The notes under the pieces are model-generated. The model did not search any database, was not told where the DNA came from, and saw only the letters and a program-made list of their open reading frames with translations. Shown here one piece after another: positions 55,462-64,000 of a stretch of DNA of 64,000 bases. A program made the position numbers and the translations under genes. Source of the stretch: Panagrolaimus kolymaensis (Eukaryota; Nematoda; Chromadorea; Rhabditida; Panagrolaimidae); contig JAJQJQ010000092.1 of the NCBI GenBank assembly GCA_028622995.1, forward strand, positions 124,001-188,000. The letters are read 5' to 3'. The stretch's first letter is position 1. Each line of letters starts with the position of its first letter.

Positions 55462-56856
55462 TTAAATTTTGCTTGCATTTTGTTTTGCAACCAAATTGCT
55501 TGCAATTTTATCCAGAAATTCGAAGGTGTTAAGATAATCTTTGCGATCAACTTTGTTGGTACCTTTAACGCAAATTGCAAGATCCTTAGTCATAAATCCG
55601 GATTCCATAGTTTCAATACAAACGGCTTCAAGATTGTTTGCGAAAGTTTTGAGGGCTTCATTGTTATCAAGTTTTGCACGATGAGCAAGGCCACGAGTCC
55701 ATGCAAAAATAGATGCAATGGGATTTGTGGAAGTTTCTTCGCCTTTTTGATGTTGGCGATAATGCCGAGTAACTGTTCCATGGGCAGCTTCAGCTTCAAC
55801 GGTTTTACCATCGGGGCAAACGAGAACGGAAGTCATAAGGCCAAGGGAACCATAACCTCTGAAAACAAAAATAAATTTAGAATCCATAAAAAAGCAAAAT
55901 AAATAAGTTACTGTGCGACACTATCAGATTGTACATCACCATCATAATTTTTGCAAGCCCAAACAAAGCCACCTTCAGATTTCATAGCTTGTGCAACCAT
56001 ATCATCAATTAAACGATGTTCATACCAAATTTTTTTAGCTTCAAATTTATTTTTATAATCAGATTCATAAATTTCTTGGAAAATATCTTTGAAGCGACCA
56101 TCGTATTTTTTAAGGATAGTATTTTTCGTGCTAAAAATTAATCAATAAAAATATTAATTATCCTTATAAGCCGAGTAAAAGCAAACCTCAAATAAAGAGG
56201 ATATTCTCGATCAAGGGCATAAACAAAGCAGGCATGAGCAAAATGTCTAATGCTTTCATCGGTATTGTACATTCCAATAGCGACTCCAGGACCAGTAAAT
56301 TCATAAACTTCATGATTCATAACTTCGCCACCATTTTTAGGGATAAAACGAAGTTCAAGTTTGCCAGCGCCAGGAACAACAAAATCGGTGGCTTTATATT
56401 GATCTGCATGAGCATGACGCCCAATGATAATAGGTTTGGTCCAAGTATTGACGAGTCGAGGGATATTTTTACAAATGATAGGTTCACGAAAAACTGTGCC
56501 ACCAAGAATGTTACGAATGGTTCCATTTGGGGATTTCCACATTTTCTTTAATTTAAATTCTTCCACTCGAGCTTCATCAGGAGTGATCGTGGCACATTTA
56601 ACGGCAACGTTGTATTTTTTTGTTGCTTCCGCGGCATCAATGGTAACTAAAAAATAGTTTAAAAAAGCTCTTAATTTAATCACGAATAAAAACCTTGATC
56701 ATCAGTTTTATCCCGATGTTCCATTCCAAGATCAAAGAAATGAAGATTTAAATCAACATATGGAAGGATGAGCTTTTCCTTAATTAAATCCCAAATAATT
56801 CGGGTCATTTCATCTCCTTGCATTTCAACAACATCTCCACCATGAATTTTTGGCAT
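55462..56856 (-). CDS. idh-1: NADP-dependent isocitrate dehydrogenase
   Basis: Oxidises isocitrate to 2-oxoglutarate with NADP, supplying NADPH. Four exons: 56856 to ~56692, ~56647-56192, ~56130-55912 and ~55861-55462. The start [20 protein letters not shown] matches the family N-terminus, so there is no mitochondrial presequence and the protein is probably cytosolic or peroxisomal. Catalytic motifs are present: [36 protein letters not shown] (with the substrate-binding Arg equivalent to human IDH1 R132), [15 protein letters not shown], and [20 protein letters not shown] followed by [20 protein letters not shown]. It ends NASKI. Length is about 410 residues, normal for the family. It is divergent from MECR with about 1.17 kb between start codons. 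Confidence 0.96.
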
Positions 56857-58025
56857 GATTGATTGTTTAAATTAAATTTCTAGCTTTGAACCTATTTATT
56901 GGTACCCAACGACTACCTAAAAATTTAAAGAATAAATATTTAAACTTGAAACAAATTACTCGAATAAAAGACCCTACTCGAATCACGTTATCAATCTATC
57001 ACAGACTAAAAAGAAGGAAAAAAAGAAAGTAAAAAAACTCCACAATAGACATGCATCTATCTCGTGTGATGGTTCTGTGATCTCATATAGTTTGAATGAT
57101 GATGACACAAAGGCTCAAAATGTGCATAGAAAAAGAAATCAAAGGGTTGGTTGCCAGTCGTTGAACAAGAATCGAGACACAGCCTTCATCATTCACAAAA
57201 CGTGGAGCAACACAGCAACCTTGGAGCGCACAAATTATTTTTTCTCTTTCACTCGCCTCTTTCATTTTTTTTTGTTTTGTTCAAAGGTCGAATATTGAAT
57301 TGTATTACATACATACAAAAAAGGTCGCAACTACCACCACCACCAACATCGATTATGACTTGGCAAAAAAAAAATGTGAGAGAGCAAAAAAAAAAAGAAA
57401 GTCTGCTGGAGCATTGTTTCAATGTCAAAAAAAAAATCACGCTATCTATCGATGATGTGCTTCATAGTTTCAAGATTTTGCTTATGATAAAAATAAAGAC
57501 ATAAGGATGCTTAACACAAAGTTTTTTCAAAAATTAGAAATAAATGTTTCAAAATTATTTTTTTTATTGGAAATCAAAATAAATAAATAGAAAGAATAAC
57601 GAGAAAAATGTTTGATTTTTGCAATAAAAATAAAAATATCGAGACATAAACATAACGGAATCTTTTAAGTAACATTTTGCCAAAAAAACAAAATAAATAA
57701 TAATAAACAAGTTGCTGTTTCACATGCATAAAAAATCAACTCATGGGTTAATTCATGTGCTAGAGGAGATAGATAGATTGTTTTTCTTTCTTTTTTTAAC
57801 CTTAGAGGTAAATAAATAGTAGTGAAAAAAAAATAATAGTCAAGTTTGGTTTAAATTTTAATTTTCTACAAACTAGAACTACAAAATTTGTGTGTTTGTA
57901 TGATAAGAGTTTGAGTACCAAAAATAAAAAAGATGCAGTCTTTATTTTGTTCGGCTCGAAGGTGATTTATTTTTTTGTTATTGCTTTTTTCGAACTTTGT
58001 TAATTTCTAAATTTTTGGTTACAGA
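56857..58025. promoter_or_regulatory. Divergent interval between IDH and MECR
   Basis: 1.17 kb between two oppositely oriented start codons, so it carries both promoters. The sequence is AT-rich with a GC-richer stretch near 57140-57220. No defined operator seen. Confidence 0.45.
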
Positions 58026-59477
58026 ATGTCCACTTTAATCAGCCGAGCTCTAACTATTACAAAACTTGGTGATCCCAGAAAGGTAAAATATTTTTTTAAA
58101 AGTTTGATGAAAAAATGAATATTTTTTTCTTTCTTTGCAGGTTTTAGAATTGCAAAAAACACATGTTAGCACAAAACTTGCTGATAAAGAAGTTCTCGTA
58201 AAATGGCTTGCATCACCTATAAATCCACTTGATATAAATAAAATTGAAGGAGCTTATCCAGGAGCAGAAGCTCCCAAAATTGGTGGATCTGAGGCTGTTG
58301 GAGTAATTGAAAAAGTTAGTTTTTCTTGTTACTAATTTTTTCTTTTGCAAAAGTAAAAGCACTCGAGAATTTCGGCAAAAATAAAGGAATGCCACTAAAT
58401 TTTAAATTCTTTTTCTAGGTTGGACCATCTTCAATTTTGCAACCTGGAGATTCCGTAATTCCCATTGGAATTGGAGGCGACCTTTGGAGTGAATACGATG
58501 TTGTTGAAGACGACCAACTTATAAAAATTCGATCTGATATTGATTTGGTAAACACACTTTTTTCCATTTCGTTTTTTTATAGTTTCATTTAAGATTTCGG
58601 CTGCCACCCTTTTAATTAATCCTCCAACGGCTTATTTGATGCTTAAAAATTTTGTTGATTTAAATCAAGGAGATTTTGTTATTCAAAATTCTGCTAATTC
58701 TGGCGTTGGCCGTGCTGTAATTGAATTAGCTCATGGTGTGTTTATTATTTATTTTTACTATTTTTTGTTGTGACAATAAGTCTCTTTTTTAAGCTTGGGG
58801 TTATAAATCAATAAACCTTGTTCGCGATCGACCAAACATTGACGAACTTAAAAATGACCTCAAAAAAATTGGAGCTGATTATGTCTTTACTGAGGAAGAA
58901 TTTCGAAAAGAAGGTCGAAAAATTTCTTCAGAATTCGACATAAAACTAGCGCTAAATGGAGTTGGAGGTCGAAGTGCTTTACTTCTTTCTGCTGCACTTG
59001 CACCTGGTGGAACTATAGTTACTTACGGTTGGTAACTTTTATTAGCTTCCATTGTTTCCAAAAAAAAATTTTGTGCGATAAATTTCTTATTGTTTTTAAG
59101 GTGGAATGAGTAAAAAACCATCCGAAATTCCAACAAGTGCTTTTGTTTTTAAAGGTGTTCGAGCTTTTGGCGTTGCAGTTGGAAAATGGATGCTTATGGA
59201 TGAGAATAGGCCACTTGTAGATGAAATGTTTGATGAATTGCAGGCAAGTCAAAGGATTTCACTCACTCATTTCTTTTTATTTTTCGAACACTTTTTTAAT
59301 TTTTGTTTTTCATTTTGCAGCGTCTCATCATTGAGGGAAAACTCCACCCACCTCCAGTTGAAACACATGATATAGAAAATTATCAAGAAGCTATAAATCG
59401 ATCATTGGATAATAATAAAAATCGTAAACAAATATTACTTATTCACCCAGATTATAAAAAATATATGGCTAAATTGT
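58026..59477 (+). CDS. mecr-1: Enoyl-thioester reductase MECR (trans-2-enoyl-CoA/ACP reductase)
   Basis: Medium-chain dehydrogenase/reductase that performs the last step of mitochondrial fatty-acid synthesis type II with NADPH. Seven exons (58026-58082, 58141-58314, 58419-58547, 58594-58735, 58794-59027, 59101-59243, 59321-59477) with agreeing phases. Family motifs: [67 protein letters not shown] (nucleotide-binding region), [20 protein letters not shown] and TYGGMSKKP. The ATG lies one nt after a TACAG acceptor, so a trans-spliced or leader-spliced start is likely. Length is about 345 residues, complete at the C-terminus. Two oddities are a GC-AG intron after exon 6 and a C-terminal AKL with only a weak N-terminal presequence (see findings). 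Confidence 0.95.
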
Positions 59478-61529
59478 AAAAGAAAATTGTTATAAAACTT
59501 TGTTTTTAAAAATGTGATAGAATTAAAAAATTTTTTTGTGATAAACAAAAATCCTTTTTGTGTTGCCTTATTTTTATTTATTTAAAACTGGTTCAAGATT
59601 ATTTTTTTTTAATTTTATTTGAAAATCGGAACGTTTTTCATTCATCAATAAAGAATTTATTATTATTCATTTTCACTTTATTATTTTTTCATTGTTGTTC
59701 AAAATTTAAAATTTTTCTCAATTCAATTCGAGCGCGTGAAAAATAAAATAAAAAGAAAGTTCTCATTTTATTTAAACAAATAATTTTTATAGTTGTGAAG
59801 AAGAAAAAAATGTGGTAACAACATATGTAAGCCTATGCTTTTTTTCTTTCTTTCCTTTATTTCTCTTTTGCTTTTTAATGCTGTTGGTAAACAGATGTCC
59901 TGTCCTCTCTCTCTCATTTTTTTATTAGCAAAAAAAAAAGAAGAAGCAAGAATTTAGCTTGTTCGAGAGAGCAAAAAGCTGCTTATAGAAAGAATTCTCT
60001 CACTCTCATTCCAACAAACAACAACGAAAAAAGAGAATGCGACGATAACTTCGCGCATTCTCCTCTAATGCTTCTTTTTTTCTTCATCTTTTGTTGTTTT
60101 TCAAGGAGTTGAATTGTTGTTGTTAGTCGGATGTTCTTTCGAGTTTTTTTACTTTTTGCATTCTTTAAAATTTTTAAGCCACGCAACTTTAAAGAAAAAA
60201 ATATCTCAAATTGGTTGCATTTCTCTGTTTTTTTCCTGCAAAATTTATTACTTTGGTCCTTCGTTCTTTCCATTGGCCCACTTTTAATGGTCATTTTTTT
60301 ACTCACTACTTTTTCTAAATACAGCCATTGGCTTTTTCTGTTATTTTTGCTAAATTTTTCACCAACAAAAAAAGATTTTTAAATAACGCGAAAACTTTCT
60401 TCTTTGATTTTATAAAACTATGTGACCCTCCTCATTATTATCCAACAACAACGTTCAATAATAAATAAAAAGAAGAAGATTCTCTCTTTCCTTCCAACTT
60501 TTTCTTCCATATTTTTTTCCTTCTTTTGTTTGGGACTCATTTTTCTGCTCTCATTCTTTCTTCCTCGAATGAATAATGTCGGATGGATGCGCAACAGCGA
60601 GCAGAAGCAAAAGTCTTCTCGTTCCGGTCTTTTCTTTTTTATATTTTTATTTTTTTGTTTTCATTGTGTGTCCGACGATTTATTAAATCTCACATCTCCC
60701 ATTCCCATTTTTCCATCCCTTCCGAAAACATATGCCAGACTTTTTGCACCGATTTTTTTATTTTATAATTGAAAACACATTGTTTCAAAAAAAAAAAGAA
60801 AGCGAGCGAAAGCGAAAAGGATCTATCTATCTCTCAATCACAACAGGACATCAACAACAATGGAAAAAAAGGCGAGAAAAAAAGAGAGGCAAAAATATAT
60901 AAATATTTTATCGCAATAATATAGAGGAAGAGAGAGAGAAAAAATTAAAATGAAATAATTTTTAATCAAAAACTTTTTTTTATATTATTAAAATAATTTT
61001 CTTCTTTATTACATATCCTCTTTTTTAATTTGTGCAACACCCTTTAATGTTTTATTCATAATTTTTTTCGTTTTTCTATCGATTGATCGATTAAATATGA
61101 AAATGATAAACATTATTTTGCCTCTTCTTTTTTTCCTCTCCAAAATGGCCTTGACTCACGAAAAAAAAATGCTCTTATCACTCACTTATTTTTTTTGTTT
61201 TTGCTTTCATGAACCTCCCTGTCTTCCAATTTTTTTCTCTTTCACTTGAAACAAAAAAGCGATGTAAATACAAAAAACTATTTTTTTATGTTAAATCTTT
61301 TTCTTTTTTATGTTTTATTAATTTTTTGTTTGCTTCTATCAGGAGGATAAAAACATTTAAAAAACAGAATTTTTATTGACATAAAAAAACATACGCGCTG
61401 TTATCTTTTTTATTTTTGTTGTATTTTTTGTATTTTTTGTTTCAAAACATAGAAAAGAGAGAAAGAAAAATGGCAAAAAAATATTATTTTTGCAGTTTAA
61501 CATTTTGTCTTTCATTTGGGACTTCGATA
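59478..61529. other. Intergenic between MECR and the Wart-type gene
   Basis: About 2 kb, polypyrimidine-rich on the + strand, with AAAAAT-type stretches and a short CTAT run near 60822. It should contain the MECR 3' UTR and the promoter of the downstream gene. No coding exon accepted. Confidence 0.5.
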
Positions 61530-62210
61530 ATGTATTTACTTGAAACATCTATATTTGTGGCAATATTACTTTTTGGATGTTCAGCTCATTCATGCAGTAA
61601 TAATAAAATTCCTTATGGACTTGAAATATATAAAAATGGTCAACCTGTTTTACTTTGCTCAAAACCACAATGTTTTGAAAAAACTTATGCGGTTTGTTTT
61701 TTGCCTTTTTTTTTTGATTATTGAAAATTTTATTTAATAAATATTTCAGGATTGCGATGAAAAACCTTTGAGACACACATGTCCTGTGGATGGCAATCAT
61801 TGGGTTGGTGGAATAGATAAAGGTTATGGAATGCATCAACCGTAAGTTTTTTTTCACTGAGAACCCAACCCATACTTTTCGAGGGATGCCGAATTTAAAA
61901 TTTAACAACTTCACGACCGCATTAATTTTTCAGACTTTATGTTCAATGCTGCGAATATGAAAATTTGACAACCATCTCTGATCCTATATTCAATTCAGTA
62001 TTAGTTCGACCTGGAGAATATTTTGAGGGTGAAGAAATTACAAATCCCACGGATGATCGAGTGATTTCTTTTGATTTTATTTCAAATATTGAAATGCTCA
62101 AAGAAGGTCCATCTGGAAATCAAACTGTGGCTTTTAAAATTGATGTTCGACGATTTTATTGTAAGCGCTTGATACGACCAAAACGCTTCAAACCGTGGAC
62201 ATGGCCTTAA
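61530..62210 (+). CDS. Wart-domain hedgehog-related secreted protein
   Basis: Small secreted protein resembling the N-terminal Wart domain of nematode warthog (hedgehog-related) ligands. Exons 61530-61690, 61750-61841 and 61934-62210 join in phase. Residues 1-20 form a signal peptide (ETSIFVAILLFGCSAHS). The mature part has the family pattern CSNNKIPYGLEIYKNGQPVL, then CSKPQCFEK, CPVDGNHWVGGIDKGYG, YVQCCEY and SVLVRPGEYFEGEEI, with eight cysteines. No Hog/Hint autoprocessing domain follows; the stop comes soon after VRRFYCKRLI. Several nematode warthog genes also lack Hog. An upstream in-frame ATG at 61470 would add 20 residues; I prefer 61530 because it gives a normal signal peptide. The exact subfamily member is not assigned. 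Confidence 0.7.
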
Positions 62211-62504
62211 TTTGTTTAATTTTTTTTTGTTTTCTTTAAAAACTTTGATCTCTAATTATAATTTTTATTGTTGCCGGTTTTTTCTTTTATTTTTTATTTG
62301 TTAAAAAAATCTTTGTTAACGGGTGTTAAAAAAAGCAATAAAGATACTTTATGTTTGAATATGTGTTTTTTTGAGCTAAAAACATTAAAAATAAAAAAAG
62401 TAAAAAGTCTAATTAGAAAGTTTTTATGATAGAAACATGAAGGAAAAAAATAAACTCGGATATTTCTTTACTTTTATTGTGTAAAATCTTTTTTCACCCC
62501 CGAC

Positions 62505-63327
62505 ATGAAGATTCTTTGTTTTATTTTTCTTCTATTTTTTACTTTGGCTTTTTCTAATAAAAATATTAATAATTATCGAAGAAAGAATGAATTTTGTGCA
62601 AGATCTTGTTATTTTCGTACAGTATCTCGAATAGCTCCCATTCAAATTTTTGGACTTGTTTCAATTTACATTCGCCACCCAAATGAAAAATTAAATAAAA
62701 GGCGTTATTTGAGCGAAATGGAAGCCTTTCAAAATCTTTGTTGGTAATATCCATTTTTCAATTTATTTAAAAAAATTTTATTGCATGCTTTTAGGAATTA
62801 TCGAGACTTCACAAAGCCCTGTCTCGAAAAATGCCAAAATAATACTTTAAAAAAGTGGTTGATTAAAGTATTTTTCAATTCTCTGGATAAATATTGCTTA
62901 AAGTTTTATGAAAGTAAGTTCCACTTTTTCGTATTTTTGAAACTCTACACTTTTTAATTAAGATACATTTGGGGATAAAATTTGCACCTTCTAAATTTCA
63001 GATATCATAAACGATTGGCATTGCTTAGTCAAACTCAAACGATACAGACGATTGTGTGATCGAGAATGTGCTGGCACTTGCGAGTGAGTAATTTTTTCTA
63101 ATATTTTTGTTGGACTATGAAAGAGGCAATTTTTTAGTCGAACGTGTTTATATTTTTGTTATCGATCCGTTTCAAGGCGAGTATGCAAAACTGAATCACC
63201 AGTAAATATTTTGCTTGAAGTAAATGAACTTCGATCTCCTCAACAAAATTCTTCACAAAGGCATCCACCAATTTGCATAAATGAAATCACAAGTTACAGC
63301 AAAAAAGAAACAAGAGTTGATTATTAA
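62505..63327 (+). CDS. Secreted cysteine-rich protein, unrecognised
   Basis: Four exons (62505-62743, 62795-62913, 63002-63083, 63138-63327) in phase. The signal peptide is MKILCFIFLLFFTLAFS. The mature protein has 14 cysteines, often in CxxxC spacing (FCARSC, PCLEKC, CDRECAGTC, CLYFC) around basic residues; no known domain is recognised. It starts 295 nt after the Wart-type gene's stop on the same strand, and both encode secreted cysteine-rich proteins, so co-transcription or a shared role in the cuticle or extracellular space is possible but unproved. Confidence 0.7.
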
Positions 63328-63359
63328 ATTTTTATTATTATTATTAAACTAACAAAATT

Positions 63360-64000
63360 CTAATAATGAGTGTTTTGAATTTTTACTAATGGATTTGGTA
63401 ATTCTTGAACTGTTGCAACTCCATATTCTGAATATTATAAATTTTGTAATTATAGTTATTTTTTTAAATAAAAAACATACTTTCTGTTTTAATTTCTTCT
63501 TCTTTGGGTGGTGTGCTTCTTTTCCTAAAATTATTTTGCGGAAAAAATAATGGAAAGTTCATAAAATTTTGTCAAAAAATGTTCCTTTTTTAAAAACTTT
63601 TCTCAACAATTACCTTCTATTATCATTGAGAAATGGATTTACGGATGGATATGGAGGGGGCTTCTCCGCAATTTCGTGAACTAAATTTATAAGAGTTTTT
63701 TCAAGTTCATCAGCAAAATTTGTGGCTTCAGATTTTCGAACTAATGAACCTAGAAGAATCGTTTTTATTTTGGAATAAGATAAAATTCTATCATGAAAAC
63801 AATAGCAAACCTCTAAAATCCAATTTTTTATCTTCATCTCTATCTTTTCTTTCAGATAACTCTTCTGCTAAAGCTTTGCCTCCATCAATGGCGTCGGAAT
63901 TTACTTTAATGCCTTTGAAAACATTTGGTAGCCTTTTCATAAAACTTTCAACAAATCGATTCAATTCACTTTGATCGAAGTAATAATTTTTGTTGTGATC
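63360..64000 (-). CDS. EF-hand protein, C-terminal part (runs off the window)
   Basis: The 3' part of a minus-strand gene cut by the right edge. From the edge inwards it encodes one EF-hand loop (DHNKNYYFDQSELNRF, with acidic or Asn ligands at positions 1, 3 and 5 and Glu at 12), then the helical ESFMKRLPNVFKGIKVN and a charged region (AEELSERKDRDEDKKLDFRG). A further exon holds LEKTLINLVHEIAEKPPPYP. The last two small exons end ELPNPLVKIQNTHY. Introns at ~63812-63752, ~63612-63536 and ~63480-63435 keep phase. Only one EF-hand is visible here; others may lie outside. Its stop is 33 nt from the stop of the convergent cysteine-rich gene. Confidence 0.65.

Overview
The window is eukaryotic and almost certainly nematode. 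Base composition is very AT-rich. Most introns are about 45-60 nt with T-rich ends closing in TTTTAG or TTTCAG, many ATGs sit just behind an isolated splice acceptor (typical of spliced-leader trans-splicing), and there is a Wart-type (hedgehog-related) secreted protein, a family typical of nematodes. The species cannot be fixed from sequence alone. Gene models were made by joining exons by eye on frame, phase and family conservation; 5' ends are the least certain parts.

Layout. 0.6-5.1 kb (- strand): a tight same-strand cluster of a one-TM small protein, a SAM methyltransferase, a Hikeshi homologue and a secreted CUB+VWA protein, 0.2-0.4 kb apart (candidate operon). 5.9-14.2 kb (-): CNOT1/NOT1, scaffold of the CCR4-NOT deadenylase, apparently missing its N-terminal ~200 residues. 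15.1-16.5 kb (-): proteasome lid subunit Rpn6/PSMD11, divergent from TATA-binding protein at 17.4-18.5 kb (+). 18.5-23.8 kb: long gene-free upstream region of a Musashi RNA-binding protein (23.8-26.1 kb, +). 26.9-29.9 kb (-): trifunctional C1-tetrahydrofolate synthase. 32.0-35.6 kb (-): unrecognised Ser/Asn-rich phosphoprotein-like gene. 39.2-45.8 kb (-): autophagy lipid-transfer protein ATG2. 45.8-50.4 kb: gene-free, with a degenerate long inverted repeat and a clean 262-bp foldback MITE flanked by TTAA. 50.5-54.5 kb (+): unrecognised helical protein with at least two, possibly three, alternative first exons. 54.8-55.3 kb (+): small secreted acidic protein. 55.5-56.9 kb (-): NADP isocitrate dehydrogenase, divergent from 58.0-59.5 kb (+): enoyl-thioester reductase MECR. 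61.5-62.2 kb (+): Wart-domain hedgehog-related ligand without a Hog domain; 62.5-63.3 kb (+): cysteine-rich secreted protein; 63.4 kb to the right edge (-): partial EF-hand protein.

Functionally this is a mixture of housekeeping genes (transcription, mRNA decay, proteasome, one-carbon and NADPH metabolism, autophagy, HSP70 import) and nematode-style secreted proteins. No virus, CRISPR array, rRNA or tRNA gene was seen. The points most worth checking are the foldback transposon, the alternative first exons near 50-53 kb, the truncated Musashi isoform, the CNOT1 5' end with its internal start, and the peroxisome-like C-termini on MECR and IDH.
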